A stretch of DNA of 64,000 nucleotides from Taibaiella chishuiensis (GCF_003014535.1 NZ_PYGD01000001.1:124001-188000), one strand, 5' to 3'. Shown: positions 1-8,675, numbered from the stretch's first letter. Notes: a model not told the origin generated them from the sequence alone. Program-made: numbers and translations.

Positions 1-57
1 AAAAAGAGAACTATATTGCAGGGACTTTGTTAGTTCAGAACATTTAAATTCAATATC

Positions 58-531
58 ATGAGTCAAAACATTGTAAGCTTCTACGACAGCCACGAACAGG
101 CAGTAGCAGCCGTTAACCTGCTGAAGCAAAACGGGTTTAACGAAAAACATATCAGCCTGCTGGGCAAAACCGATGTAGGCGATGATCTCCAGGTAAAGGA
201 TGCCACTATCGCGGCCAAAGGCGTAGGTGTAGGCGCGCTCGTGGGTGTGCTGGCCGGCGTAGGCCTGGTAGCGGTACCCGGTATCGGCGTACTGTATGGC
301 ATCGGCGCATTAGCAGGCGCCATAGCGGGTTTCGACTTCGGTGTGATCGGCGGCACCATTGCTTCCGTACTCATGATCAATAACGCCGATGCAAAAATTG
401 CCCAGCACTACGAAAACCAGTTGAAGGAGGGTAAGACCCTGCTGGCCTTTAAAGGCAGCAAAGAGGAGGTGCACCAAGCCCAAGCTGTACTCGAGGGCCA
501 TGGTATCCATACGGAACTGAATGTACACTAA
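58..531 (+). CDS. YflT/GSP17M-type general stress protein
   Basis: 157 residues. The first ~40 residues (IVSFYDSHEQAVAAVNLLKQ) resemble the heat-induced stress protein YflT / general stress protein 17M domain, a small alpha/beta fold. Residues ~50-110 form a long glycine- and valine-rich hydrophobic stretch of glycine-zipper type that could insert in or lie on a membrane. The last ~40 residues return to a small alpha/beta segment (LLAFKGSKEEVHQAQAVLEG). In this family the N-domain is linked to general stress, but the biochemical role is unknown. No signal peptide is seen. A hairpin terminator follows within 25 bases, so it is probably transcribed alone. The domain is fairly sure; the function is open. 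Confidence 0.8.
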   Translation: MSQNIVSFYDSHEQAVAAVNLLKQNGFNEKHISLLGKTDVGDDLQVKDATIAAKGVGVGALVGVLAGVGLVAVPGIGVLYGIGALAGAIAGFDFGVIGGTIASVLMINNADAKIAQHYENQLKEGKTLLAFKGSKEEVHQAQAVLEGHGIHTELNVH

Positions 532-555
532 ACCAGGCTATCCTGAGATAAATAT

Positions 556-586
556 AAAAACCGGGACCTTTCCAGGACCCGGTTTT
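556..586 (+). terminator. Rho-independent terminator after the stress gene
   Basis: An AAAACCGGG arm and a CCCGGTTTT arm form a hairpin with one mismatch inside the stem. It lies 25 bases after the stress protein stop and between two convergent genes, so it may serve both. Confidence 0.65.
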
Positions 587-666
587 CGCATTTTATAATT
601 TTCAGCGCCACACTTCCACAAGCGCCTCTTGTATTTTTCCTGCAGTAAGATCGTCACCAGGACTAT

Positions 667-1674
667 TTACAGGCCCAGCTGCGCGCTCAGCTCCAGCATA
701 CGGTCGATCGGCTTTTTAGCCGCGAGGCGCAGCTCTTCTTCCATCGTGATCTCCGGGATCTCGTACTTCATACAGAGGTACAGTTTCTCCAGGGTATTCA
801 GTTTCATATGCGGGCAATCGTTACAGGCACAGTTATTCTCCGGCGGTGCGGGAATAAAGGTTTTGTCGGGCGAGTTTTTCTGCATCTGGTGCAGGATACC
901 GGTTTCTGTAGCCACGATAAAGGAGGTTGCAGGATTGACTTCCGTATACTTCAGCAGTTGCGTGGTAGAACCTACAAAATCGGAGATCTTCAGCAGCGGC
1001 TCTTCACATTCGGGGTGCGAGATCAGTTTGGCATCGGGGTGTTGCTCCTTCAGGCGGATAATTTTTTCAAGTGAAAAAATCTCGTGTACCATACAGGCGC
1101 CGTCCCACAGCACCATATTACGACCGGTCACTTTATTGATATAACCGCCCAGGTTCTTGTCCGGTGCGAAAATGATCTTCTGGTCCTGCGGCAGGCTGTC
1201 TACGATCAGCTTGGCATTAGAAGAGGTACAGATAATATCGCTCAGGGCTTTAATACCCGCGCTGCAATTGATATAGGAGATCACCAGGTGGTCGGGATGC
1301 TCCGCCTTGAATTTGGCAAAGGCTGGCGGTGGACAGCTATCGCTCAGCGAGCAGCCCGCATTCAGGTCGGGCAGCAACACTTTTTTATCGGGGTTGAGGA
1401 TCTTAGCGGTTTCGGCCATAAAATGCACCCCGGCAAATACGATAATATCGGCATCGGTTTTGGCGGCTTCCTGCGCCAGGCCCAGGCTATCGCCAATATA
1501 ATCGGCCACGTCCTGGATATCGGGCTCCTGGTAATAGTGCGCCAGCAGCACGGCATTTTTCTCTTTCTTTAATTTCTCTATTTCTTCAAACAGATCCAGC
1601 GTGGGGTCGATCGCAACGTCGAGAAACCCACGGCGGCCTACCTGTTGTTTTGCTGTTTCAATATCTGCAACCAT
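667..1674 (-). CDS. nadA: Quinolinate synthase NadA
   Basis: 335 residues, usual length for NadA. The enzyme condenses iminoaspartate with dihydroxyacetone phosphate to quinolinate, the second step of de novo NAD synthesis in the cytoplasm, using an oxygen-sensitive 4Fe-4S cluster. The three expected cluster cysteines are visible: Cys108 in NAGCSL, Cys194 in DGACMVHE and Cys287 in CNDCPHM. The early [19 protein letters not shown] block (residues 45-63) is the substrate-binding signature. nadB and nadC are not beside it. The start ATG at 1674 gives a normal N-terminus. Identification is secure. Confidence 0.97.
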   Translation of the reverse strand: MVADIETAKQQVGRRGFLDVAIDPTLDLFEEIEKLKKEKNAVLLAHYYQEPDIQDVADYIGDSLGLAQEAAKTDADIIVFAGVHFMAETAKILNPDKKVLLPDLNAGCSLSDSCPPPAFAKFKAEHPDHLVISYINCSAGIKALSDIICTSSNAKLIVDSLPQDQKIIFAPDKNLGGYINKVTGRNMVLWDGACMVHEIFSLEKIIRLKEQHPDAKLISHPECEEPLLKISDFVGSTTQLLKYTEVNPATSFIVATETGILHQMQKNSPDKTFIPAPPENNCACNDCPHMKLNTLEKLYLCMKYEIPEITMEEELRLAAKKPIDRMLELSAQLGL

Positions 1675-1837
1675 GTACTTATAATTTTGTTTACCTTAGA
1701 TCGGTTCCGCAGCCTTCCGTTTAGTCGGGCCATGACGAAACCGTGACACAAACTTCGCATTTTATTTCGGAAACGGATGCTAAGCCTTGTTTATATTTTA
1801 CTAATGGGACTATAGGCTGCGGCGAACACCGGCCACC

Positions 1838-2584
1838 ATGTCTTACCTCGAAACCCTGATCAATGATACCGCGCATCGCCCCTGGCCGCTACCACCCGGC
1901 AACTGGACCTATTACCAGGAGTGGAACAGGGCCCTGTTCCTGCATTGGAAAATAGACAGCGCCCTATTAATTCCCTTTTTACCCCCGGGACTTGAACCCG
2001 ATACTTTTGCCGGTTCGGCCTGGATATCGCTGGTGGCCTTTACGATGGAGCAAATACGGCCGCGACAGTTGCCCGCCCTGGCTTTCCTCTCCGATTTTCA
2101 CGAGCTCAACCTGCGTACCTATGTGCAGCATAGCGGTAAAAAAGGCGTTTACTTCCTGGGTATCGAAGCGCAGAAAATCCTTTCTGTACTGGTGGCCCGC
2201 AGCCTGTCGGGACTGCCCTACCGCAAAGCCAGCATCAGTCGTAAGCCTACGGCAACAGGCCAGCAATACGAAGTACAGAACCCCGGGGCGGGTACCCGGC
2301 TGCTGGTGCGTTACCGTACCGGTGCTCAATTGGATGCGAAACAGGAGCAGGACACCTGGCTTACCGAACGGTATTGCCTTTATACGGAAAAAGATACCCG
2401 CCTTTTCCGCTTCGACATACACCACGAGCCCTGGCCCTTGCAGGAAGTACAGTTGGAGCAACTGGAAACGCATTACCGCGTGGGCAGTTTCGACCTGGCC
2501 GGCCGCAAGCCCGACCTGCTGCATTACTCGCCGGGCATAAAAGTGCTGGCCTGGCATAAAACTTTAGTGTTGCAGGGTTGTTAG
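1838..2584 (+). CDS. DUF2071 (YqjF-like) protein
   Basis: 248 residues, typical for DUF2071. Family hallmarks seen are the opening ALFLHWKIDSALLIPFLPPG followed by AWISLVAFTM (residues ~30-65), FHELNLRTYV, and a closing block with YSPGIKVLAWHK. The fold is related to acetoacetate decarboxylase-like proteins, but no reaction is established for the family. No signal peptide or membrane segment. It stands alone, divergent from nadA and upstream of the acyl-CoA synthetase, which has its own promoter. Family call firm; function unknown. Confidence 0.85.
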   Translation: MSYLETLINDTAHRPWPLPPGNWTYYQEWNRALFLHWKIDSALLIPFLPPGLEPDTFAGSAWISLVAFTMEQIRPRQLPALAFLSDFHELNLRTYVQHSGKKGVYFLGIEAQKILSVLVARSLSGLPYRKASISRKPTATGQQYEVQNPGAGTRLLVRYRTGAQLDAKQEQDTWLTERYCLYTEKDTRLFRFDIHHEPWPLQEVQLEQLETHYRVGSFDLAGRKPDLLHYSPGIKVLAWHKTLVLQGC

Positions 2585-2636
2585 TTCAAGAGCGGCCGTT
2601 ATCTAAAGATTTACAAAGTAAGTACTTCCCTACCCC

Positions 2637-2667
2637 TTTCTTTTTTGATCGTAAACCGCTATCTTTG
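2637..2667 (+). promoter_or_regulatory. Bacteroidota-type promoter of the acyl-CoA synthetase gene
   Basis: A -33-like TTTC (2637-2640) and a perfect -7 TATCTTTG (2660-2667) are separated by 19 bases, matching the phylum consensus TTTG-N19-21-TAnnTTTG. Transcription would start near 2675, giving a ~50-base leader before the ATG at 2728. Confidence 0.6.
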
Positions 2668-2683
2668 AATGAACGTTTATTCA
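2666..2683 (+). promoter_or_regulatory. FadR-like palindromic operator
   Basis: TGAATGAACGTTTATTCA is an 18-bp dyad with one mismatched pair (TGAATGAAC / GTTTATTCA). It begins in the last bases of the -7 box and covers the expected start point, a position suited to repression. It resembles TGAATGA...TCATTCA operators bound by TetR-family fatty-acid regulators such as Bacillus FadR. The cognate regulator is not in the window, so the link is inference. Confidence 0.55.
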
Positions 2684-2727
2684 TTTTAATAACCGGCTCC
2701 TCCGGGACGTAAAACATAAGAACAGCT

Positions 2728-4527
2728 ATGCAACAACAGCGATTGTTTGATTTTGCAGATATACAAGCCGCAGACCGCCCGGGGGGCGTCATGCTGGCTT
2801 CGAAGATAAATGGCGTTTGGCAGACGATTTCCTGTAAGGAGGTAAAAAAACGTTCGGAGGACCTTGCCTCCGGCCTGTTGTCTTTAGGCATCCGCAACAA
2901 GGAACTCGTTCCGGAGCAACAGGAAAAAATTGCCATCTGCTCCCAAAACCGGCCCGAATGGATCATTACCGACCTGGCCGTACAACGTACCGGCGCTATC
3001 CTTACGCCTATCTACCCTACGGTAAGCCCACAGGATTTTGCCTTTATCCTCAACGAGGCCGAAGTAAAGATCATCTTCTTTGCCAGCAAAGAGTTGTACG
3101 ACCGTTTCCAGCCCGCCTTTAAGGATATACCCAGCCTTAAACATATTTATACCTTCGATGAACTGCCTGGTGTCGATAACTGGAACGTACTGAAACCCAC
3201 ACCCGATGGCGATGCCCAACGCGATGAGGTATGCAGCCGTATTACTACCGAGACGATCGCTACTATTATTTATACCTCCGGTACCACCGGCGCACCCAAA
3301 GGCGTTATGCTTTGCCACCGCAACATCGTCAGCAATGTGGTCGACAGTGCGCCGCTGTTTCACTTTGCCCGTAAAGACGACCGGGCACTAAGCTTCCTGC
3401 CGCTCAACCATATTTTCGAAAAGATGATCACCTATGTGTACATCAAAGGCGGCCTGGGTATTTACTATGCCGAAAGTATGGATACTATCGGCGACAACCT
3501 GAAAGAGGTGCAACCCATGGTGTTTACCTGCGTACCGCGCCTGCTCGAAAAGGTATACGAAAAGATTATGGCCAAAGGCCTTGCCCTGACCGGCATCAAA
3601 CGCGGCCTGTTTTTCTGGGCGGTGGAGCTGGGTAAGAAATACGATAATGTAAAAAAAGGCAGCCTGGGCTACCGCTTACAATTATGGCTGGCCAATAAAC
3701 TCATCTTCAACAAATGGAGAGAAGCCCTGGGCGGCCGTGTAGAAGCGGTAGTGAGCGGTTCGGCAGCCCTGTCCGAAAAACTGATCCGTATCTTCAGCGC
3801 AGCACAGATCACGGTTATGGAAGGATACGGCCTTACCGAAACTTCGCCGGTAATCTCGGTAAACCATCTCGAAAGCGAGAACCGGCGTATCGGCACCGTT
3901 GGCCCCATCCTGAAAAATGTACAGGTAAAGCTGGCTGAAGATGGCGAGATACTTTGTAAAGGCAATAACGTAATGGTGGGGTATTATAAAAACCCGGAAG
4001 CTACAGCCAAAGAGCTGACTTCAGATGGCTGGTTCCATACCGGCGATATCGGCGTATGGGTAGAAGAGCGGTTCCTGAAGATCACCGACCGTAAAAAAGA
4101 AATGTTTAAAACCTCGGGTGGTAAATATGTAGCCCCACAGGCTATCGAAAACAAAATGCGCGAAAGCCCGTATATCGAGCAAATGATGGTGGTAGGCCCG
4201 GGCCGTAAATTTGTAAGTGCACTGATCGTTCCCAATTATGGCCAGATCCGCGGCAAACTGAAGGGCGAAGGCAAATCGCTACCCGATGATAATGCCGCGC
4301 TGATCAAAGAAGAGTCGGTGATCAAGCTCATCCAGCAACAGATCGATCGTTATAACCCCGAATTCGGGCATGTGGAACAGGTGAAGAAGTTTACCCTCCT
4401 GCCTTCCGAATGGACGGTAGACAATGGTATCCTTACGCCCAAGTTGTCGATACGCCGTAAAATGGTGGAAGAAAAATACAGTAAAGAAATAGAGGCCATG
4501 TATGCCGATGGCCACGAAACGGTATAA
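2728..4527 (+). CDS. fadD: Long-chain acyl-CoA synthetase (AMP-forming)
   Basis: 599 residues, typical for bacterial FAA1/FadD15-type ligases. It activates long-chain fatty acids with ATP and CoA at the inner membrane for beta-oxidation or lipid synthesis. Motifs in order: P-loop-like TSGTTGAPKG (residues 183-192), GYGLTETSP (adenylate-binding), GWFHTGDIGVWVEE, and TDRKKEMFKTSGGKYVAP, the linker and hinge of this class. The LPLNHIFEK block marks the long-chain subgroup. No other beta-oxidation gene is adjacent. A FadR-like dyad over the promoter suggests fatty-acid-responsive control. A strong terminator follows. Confidence 0.93.
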   Translation: MQQQRLFDFADIQAADRPGGVMLASKINGVWQTISCKEVKKRSEDLASGLLSLGIRNKELVPEQQEKIAICSQNRPEWIITDLAVQRTGAILTPIYPTVSPQDFAFILNEAEVKIIFFASKELYDRFQPAFKDIPSLKHIYTFDELPGVDNWNVLKPTPDGDAQRDEVCSRITTETIATIIYTSGTTGAPKGVMLCHRNIVSNVVDSAPLFHFARKDDRALSFLPLNHIFEKMITYVYIKGGLGIYYAESMDTIGDNLKEVQPMVFTCVPRLLEKVYEKIMAKGLALTGIKRGLFFWAVELGKKYDNVKKGSLGYRLQLWLANKLIFNKWREALGGRVEAVVSGSAALSEKLIRIFSAAQITVMEGYGLTETSPVISVNHLESENRRIGTVGPILKNVQVKLAEDGEILCKGNNVMVGYYKNPEATAKELTSDGWFHTGDIGVWVEERFLKITDRKKEMFKTSGGKYVAPQAIENKMRESPYIEQMMVVGPGRKFVSALIVPNYGQIRGKLKGEGKSLPDDNAALIKEESVIKLIQQQIDRYNPEFGHVEQVKKFTLLPSEWTVDNGILTPKLSIRRKMVEEKYSKEIEAMYADGHETV

Positions 4528-4553
4528 GCTAATAATCAATTACTCGAAGCATG

Positions 4554-4585
4554 AGCCCTGCAGTTGTCGCCTGCGGGGCTTTTTT
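4554..4585 (+). terminator. Terminator of the acyl-CoA synthetase gene
   Basis: AGCCCTGCAG and CTGCGGGGCT form a 10-bp stem around a 7-base loop, followed by a run of T. It sits 26 bases after the stop codon and just before the first repeat array. Confidence 0.85.
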
Positions 4586-4591
4586 CGTGGT

Positions 4592-5921
4592 TGAAATTTA
4601 GATGTCCCCGCAGGGTCTCCTGCATTGAGACCCTGCGTGAAGGAAGGACAACAGACAGCCCTTTCGCAACGTCCCTTACAGTAGCCGTCGCGACGAAATC
4701 AACTGTTGATTAAGGGCTTGCAGTGCCGCGGCAATCGCAGAAAAATCCAGATGTCCCACGCAGGGTCTCCTGCAAAGAGCCCCTGCGTGAAGGAAGGACA
4801 ACAGACAGCCCCTTCGCAACGTCCCTTACAGTAGCCGTCGCGACGAAATCAAATTTAGATGTACCCGCAGGGTCTTCTGCAAAGAGACCCTGCGTGAAGG
4901 AAGGACAATAGACAGCCCCTTCGCAACGTCCCTTACAGTAGCCGTCGCGACGAAATCAACTGTTCTGTTTAATATCTCGCAGTGCCGCGGCGATCGCAGA
5001 AAAATTTAGATGCCCCCGCAGGGTCTGCTGCAAAGGGACCCTGCAGAAGGCAAGGAACAACAGACAGCCCCTTCGCAACGTCCCTTCGCAGGAGACGTCG
5101 CGACGAAAATCAACTGGTCCGTTTAATATCTCGCAGTGCCGCGGCGACCGCATAAAAATCCAGATGTCCCCGCAGGGGCTCCTGCAAAAGGACCCTGCAG
5201 AAGGCAAGGAACAACAGACAGCCTCTTCGCAACGTCCCTTACAGTAGCCGTCGCGACGAAATCAACTGGTCTGTTTAAGGGCTTGCGGTAGTGCGATGAT
5301 CGCAGAAAAATTTAGATGTCCCCGCAGGGTCTCCTGCAAAGGGACCCTGCGGGAAGGAAGGACAATAGACAGCCCCTTCGCAACGTCCCTTCGCAGGAGA
5401 CGTCGCGACCAAATCAAATTTAGATGTCTCCGCAGGGTCTCCTGCAAAGGGACCCTGCGGAAGGAAGGACAACAGACAGCCACTTCGCAACGTCCCTTCG
5501 CAGGAGACGTCGCGACGAAATCAACTGGTCCGTTTAATATCTCGCAGTGCCGCGGCGATCGCAGAAAAATCCAGATGTCTCCGCGGGGTCTTCTGCAAAG
5601 AGACCCTGTGAAAGGAAGGACAACAGACAGCCCCTTCGCAACGTCCCTTTGCGGGAGACGTCGCGACCAAATCAACGGATCTGATTAAGGACTTGCGGTG
5701 GCACGGCGATCGCAGAAAAATCCAGATGTCCCCGCGGGGTCTTCTGCAAAAGGACCCTGCGGAAGGAAGGACAACAGACAGCCCCTTCGCGACGTCCCTT
5801 ACAGTAGCCGTCGCGACGAAAATCAACTGGTCTGTTTAATATCTCGCAGTGCCGCGGCGATCGCAGAAAAATCCAGATGTCCCCGCAGGGTCTCCTGCAA
5901 AGAGACCCTACGGGAAGGAAA
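4592..5921. repeat. Hairpin repeat array 1 (10 copies, ~151 or ~107 bp units)
   Basis: Ten head-to-tail copies, each marked by (C/T)AGATGTCCCCGCAGGG near 4601, 4751, 4859, 5010, 5164, 5315, 5422, 5573, 5724 and 5875. Spacing is ~151 bases, or ~107 when a 44-base linker is absent. Each unit has module A, an inverted repeat CCGCAGGGTCTC / GAGACCCTGCGG with a 7-base loop; a short link (AAGGACAACAGACAGCC); module B, CGCAACGTCCCTT...CGTCGCGACGAAATC, in two forms (ACAGTAGC or CGCAGGAGA inside) and also dyad-rich; and usually linker C with a GCGATCGC octamer. The last copy stops after module A at 5921. Long reading frames here are by-products of the repeat and lack protein features. No coding gene lies between 4528 and 5928. 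Not a CRISPR: no short constant repeat with unique spacers. Confidence 0.9.
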
Positions 5922-5928
5922 AAGTCGA

Positions 5929-6735
5929 TTATTCCATATCCCCATTGCCAATATACGGAACTCCCCGTTTGATCCTCCGGATCACCACAGGGAGCTCTTC
6001 GGCACCAAACGAACACCAGGCGCAGGTATTGACGGAGCCCCGCTTACGGGAAATCATACGCATTAGTTTACGCTCTTTATCATTAAGTCTTAGGCCCTGC
6101 CGTTTCAGTTGCACAAAGGCATCATACCCATACAACTGTTTTTCAGTATTGGTTGCCTGCAGCCAGGACAAAAGCGCCACCCGGTTGCGGTATTTAACCA
6201 GGCTGTCGGTTACAAGCCGTTCGTCCGGTACCGCGCCGCCAATGCCACACTGGTAACCGAATACAATGCCATCGCGAAACAATTGGGTAGTATCCATCGA
6301 TGCTCCGGTGGTTTGTTTGAACCCCTGCTGCAGCTGCACGTAGTCTGCAACATCCCGGTATGCGCCCCGTTGTACGAAACGGATCGAATCGGGTTGTTCC
6401 TCATTACCGTTTACGACCTGCATCAGTTTACCTTCGATCATTTTATCTTTCCGGGTAATCACCCATAGTTGATATTCCTCATAAGGGTACTTACCTGCGG
6501 GAGCGGTGGGCAGGTAGTGGTCGTAGGTAAATATACCCTCTTTATAATCGCCGTAAAGGGTTCGATAATAAACGGTATCCAGTCCATCCTTTCCTACCCG
6601 GCGACCTGGCCGTCCTGCAAACTGCTTAAATGGAGAGAGGCCTTTGCTGGCCATCACCCGGTGCCATAGATCCAACATTTGCCCATGCGCAAACGCGGAA
6701 TAAAACAGGCAAACCAACAGAATAAGGCGTTTCAT
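5929..6735 (-). CDS. Unrecognised secreted protein, paralogue of the upstream gene
   Basis: 268 residues from the ATG at 6735, chosen because it gives a clean signal peptide (MKRLILLVCLFYSAFAHGQ). I do not recognise the family. The mature part starts MLDLWHRVMASKGLSPFKQF and shares with the next gene the blocks ALLSWLQATNTEKQLYG, QLKRQGL and KRGSVNTCAWC. Two cysteine areas, QCGIGG mid-protein and NTCAWC near the end, suggest disulphides in the periplasm or outside the cell. No lipobox and no type IX C-terminal domain are seen. It lies 79 bases downstream of its paralogue on the same strand, so the two may be co-transcribed. The pair sits between two halves of a repeat array. Confidence 0.75.
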   Translation of the reverse strand: MKRLILLVCLFYSAFAHGQMLDLWHRVMASKGLSPFKQFAGRPGRRVGKDGLDTVYYRTLYGDYKEGIFTYDHYLPTAPAGKYPYEEYQLWVITRKDKMIEGKLMQVVNGNEEQPDSIRFVQRGAYRDVADYVQLQQGFKQTTGASMDTTQLFRDGIVFGYQCGIGGAVPDERLVTDSLVKYRNRVALLSWLQATNTEKQLYGYDAFVQLKRQGLRLNDKERKLMRMISRKRGSVNTCAWCSFGAEELPVVIRRIKRGVPYIGNGDME

Positions 6736-6814
6736 AAGCGGGTTTTGATCAGTAATTATGCACAAACCATAAACAGTAAACGGGCAACAGGCTTTACCCT
6801 ATCCGGGTATGGGG

Positions 6815-7636
6815 CTACCAGTCGTAGTTAAACAGTCCCGTCCGGTCTGCGACCTCCTTTGGCCTGTGCTTAACCTGGTGAATAATATGATGAATCTCCG
6901 GCCTTCCATGCCTGTAAGCTGCACAACTATTTATCGTTCCCTTCTTAGCCGAAATCTTTTTTATCAGATCCTGCTCAAAGCGTGTAATCGGGAGGCCTTG
7001 TCTTTTAAGCTGGTAACTGGCATCCAGGCCATATAGTTGTCGCTCCGTATTCGCAGATTGCAGCCAGGATAGTATTGCTGCTTTATCCTTATGCACAATA
7101 AGTGTATCCATCAGCACTCTTTCATCCGATGGCGTTGAGCCAAAGCCACAGCCATGACTAAACTCAATATTATCCCGGAGCAGCTCCGATGCTTTTATAT
7201 CGGCCCCGAATGTCTGTCTGAAGGATCTGTGCAGCAGGCTGTAAGAAACGGAATCCTGGTAGAAAGCTCTTTCGGCAAAGCGCAGAGAATCCGGATCATC
7301 GGCAGCCTTTTTATTATCTTCCAACAACCTGGCATAAATAATTTTGTCCCGCCGGGTTATGACCCGGAACTGATAGCTTATTCTGTAAAGCCCGCCGGGC
7401 CTGGTATCGCCAACCCACCTATCATAAATAAAAAGACCTTCATAAAAATCGTCACACAGGGTACGGAAATAAAGAGTATCCAATTTATCCTTATCCTCCT
7501 GGTAGCTTTCCTGTCCTGTAAATTGCTTAAAAGGAGCAAGGTCCTTGCCTGCAAGTATTTGGTTCCACAAGCCTGGCGTTTGTCCGTGGACACGTAGCGT
7601 AGAAATAAGCACCAATAAGAGTATAAATTGTTTCAT
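6815..7636 (-). CDS. Unrecognised secreted protein, paralogue of the downstream gene
   Basis: 273 residues from the ATG at 7636. The reading frame stays open upstream into the repeat array, but MKQFILLLVLISTLRVHGQ is an obvious signal peptide and fixes the start. The mature protein begins TPGLWNQILAGKDLAPFKQF, aligned with its paralogue. Shared blocks are AILSWLQSANTERQLYG, YQLKRQGL and KKGTINSCA; single cysteines in HGCGFG and NSCA match two cysteine positions of the paralogue. Mostly charged and hydrophilic otherwise, with no catalytic motif I can name. Probably a lineage-specific duplicated exported protein. Function unknown. Confidence 0.75.
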   Translation of the reverse strand: MKQFILLLVLISTLRVHGQTPGLWNQILAGKDLAPFKQFTGQESYQEDKDKLDTLYFRTLCDDFYEGLFIYDRWVGDTRPGGLYRISYQFRVITRRDKIIYARLLEDNKKAADDPDSLRFAERAFYQDSVSYSLLHRSFRQTFGADIKASELLRDNIEFSHGCGFGSTPSDERVLMDTLIVHKDKAAILSWLQSANTERQLYGLDASYQLKRQGLPITRFEQDLIKKISAKKGTINSCAAYRHGRPEIHHIIHQVKHRPKEVADRTGLFNYDW

Positions 7637-7733
7637 GGATAGTATGGTATAGCCGATACCATTCCAAAATACAAAAAATTGATTTGTTGCTCCGTAATGT
7701 AGCCTATATACATAAGCTATTCTGCACATTCCG

Positions 7734-8376
7734 TTCGCAACATCCCTTACAGTAGTCGACGCGACGAAATCAACTGATCTGATTAAGGACTTGCGGTGGC
7801 ACGGCGATCGCAGAAAAATCCAGATGTCCCCGCAGGGTCTTCTGCAAAAGAACACCGTGGTAGCAAGGACAATAGACAGCCCTTCGCAACGTCCCTTTGC
7901 GGGAGACGTCGCGACCAAATCAACTGTTCTGTTTAAGGGCTTGCAGTGCCGCAGCGATCGCAGAAAAATTTAGATGTCCCCGCAGGGTCTCCTGCAAAGG
8001 AACCCTGCAGAAGGAAGGACAACAGACAGCCCCTTCGCAAAGTCCCTTACAGTAGCCGTCGCGACGAAATCAACGGATCTGATTAAGGGCTTGCAGTGCC
8101 GCAGTGATCGCAGAAAAAGGTTTTGATGTCCTCGTAGGGTCTCCTGCAAAGAGACCCTGCGGAAGGAAGGACAACAGACAGCCCCTTCGCAACGTCCCTT
8201 TGCGGGAGACGTCGCGACCAAATCAACTGTTCTGTTTAATATCTCGCAGTACCGCAGTGATCGCAGAAAAATTTAGATGTCCCCTCAGGGTCTCCTGCAA
8301 AGGGACCCTGCAGAAGGAAGGACAACAGACAGCCCCTTCGCAACGTCCCTTACAGTAGCGGTCGCGACGAAATCAA
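7734..8376. repeat. Hairpin repeat array 2 (4-5 copies, ~151 bp units)
   Basis: Same family and orientation as array 1. It opens directly with module B (TTCGCAACATCCC at 7734), then has full units with module A near 7823, 7974, 8126 and 8277 at ~151-base spacing, and ends on module B at 8376. Copy 7823 has a decayed right arm (AAGAACACCGTGG in place of the normal arm). Together with the truncated end of array 1 this suggests one array split by the two-gene cassette. The stretch 7637-8474 contains no gene that I can support. Confidence 0.88.
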
Positions 8377-8420
8377 ATAGAAAAAATTCTGCTGCTGCGT
8401 GTTTAGCCTGAATAAACATA

Positions 8421-8446
8421 AAAAACCGCCCTATAAGCGGCGGTTT
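8421..8446 (-). terminator. Terminator of the small FlbD-like gene
   Basis: Perfect AAACCGCC / GGCGGTTT stem with an 8-base loop. On the minus strand it is followed by a T run and lies 28 bases past the stop at 8475. Confidence 0.8.
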
Positions 8447-8474
8447 CTATATTGCATATCCTATTACTGGCAGC

Positions 8475-8675
8475 CTACACCAATTGTGCAGCCAGGGTTT
8501 CGAAACTTTCTACCGCATGGAAGAAAGATTGCATCTCTTTATATTCATGCGTAGACAGGTTGATTACCGTAGTGCCGTCTACCGCCTCTGCGATGGAGAT
8601 GATGCTGTCTTTACGGATCAATACCCTTAAGTGCTTGTCGTCTGTAATTGTTGTTATCTGGATAAAACCATTCAT
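8475..8675 (-). CDS. Small FlbD-like hypothetical protein
   Basis: 66 residues from the ATG at 8675; the longer open frame upstream has no coding character. The sequence runs MNGFIQITTITDDKHLRVLI, then an IRKDSIISI strand, a GTTVINLS turn-strand and a helix ending ESFETLAAQLV. This layout resembles small all-beta proteins of the FlbD type and similar short Bacteroidota proteins that start FIxIT, but the match is by pattern only. No membrane segment. It has its own terminator and lies between the repeat array and the efflux operon, with a further terminator separating it from the operon. Confidence 0.65.
   Translation of the reverse strand: MNGFIQITTITDDKHLRVLIRKDSIISIAEAVDGTTVINLSTHEYKEMQSFFHAVESFETLAAQLV

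Noticed and set aside
4981-5850. GCGATCGC octamers in the repeat linker as HIP1-like sites
   Set aside because: HIP1 is a cyanobacterial genome-wide signature; here the octamer is simply part of the repeat unit.
4723-5930. Several open frames of 60-140 codons on both strands in array 1
   Set aside because: They arise from the repeat itself, share the same low-complexity peptide in each copy, and lack start signals and domain features.
7637-7918. N-terminal extension of the 6815-7636 protein into the repeat array
   Set aside because: The signal peptide at 7636 fixes the start; the extra codons are repeat-derived.
4592-8376. CRISPR array
   Set aside because: The repeated unit is long and modular, with no short constant repeat and unique spacers, and no cas gene is in the window.
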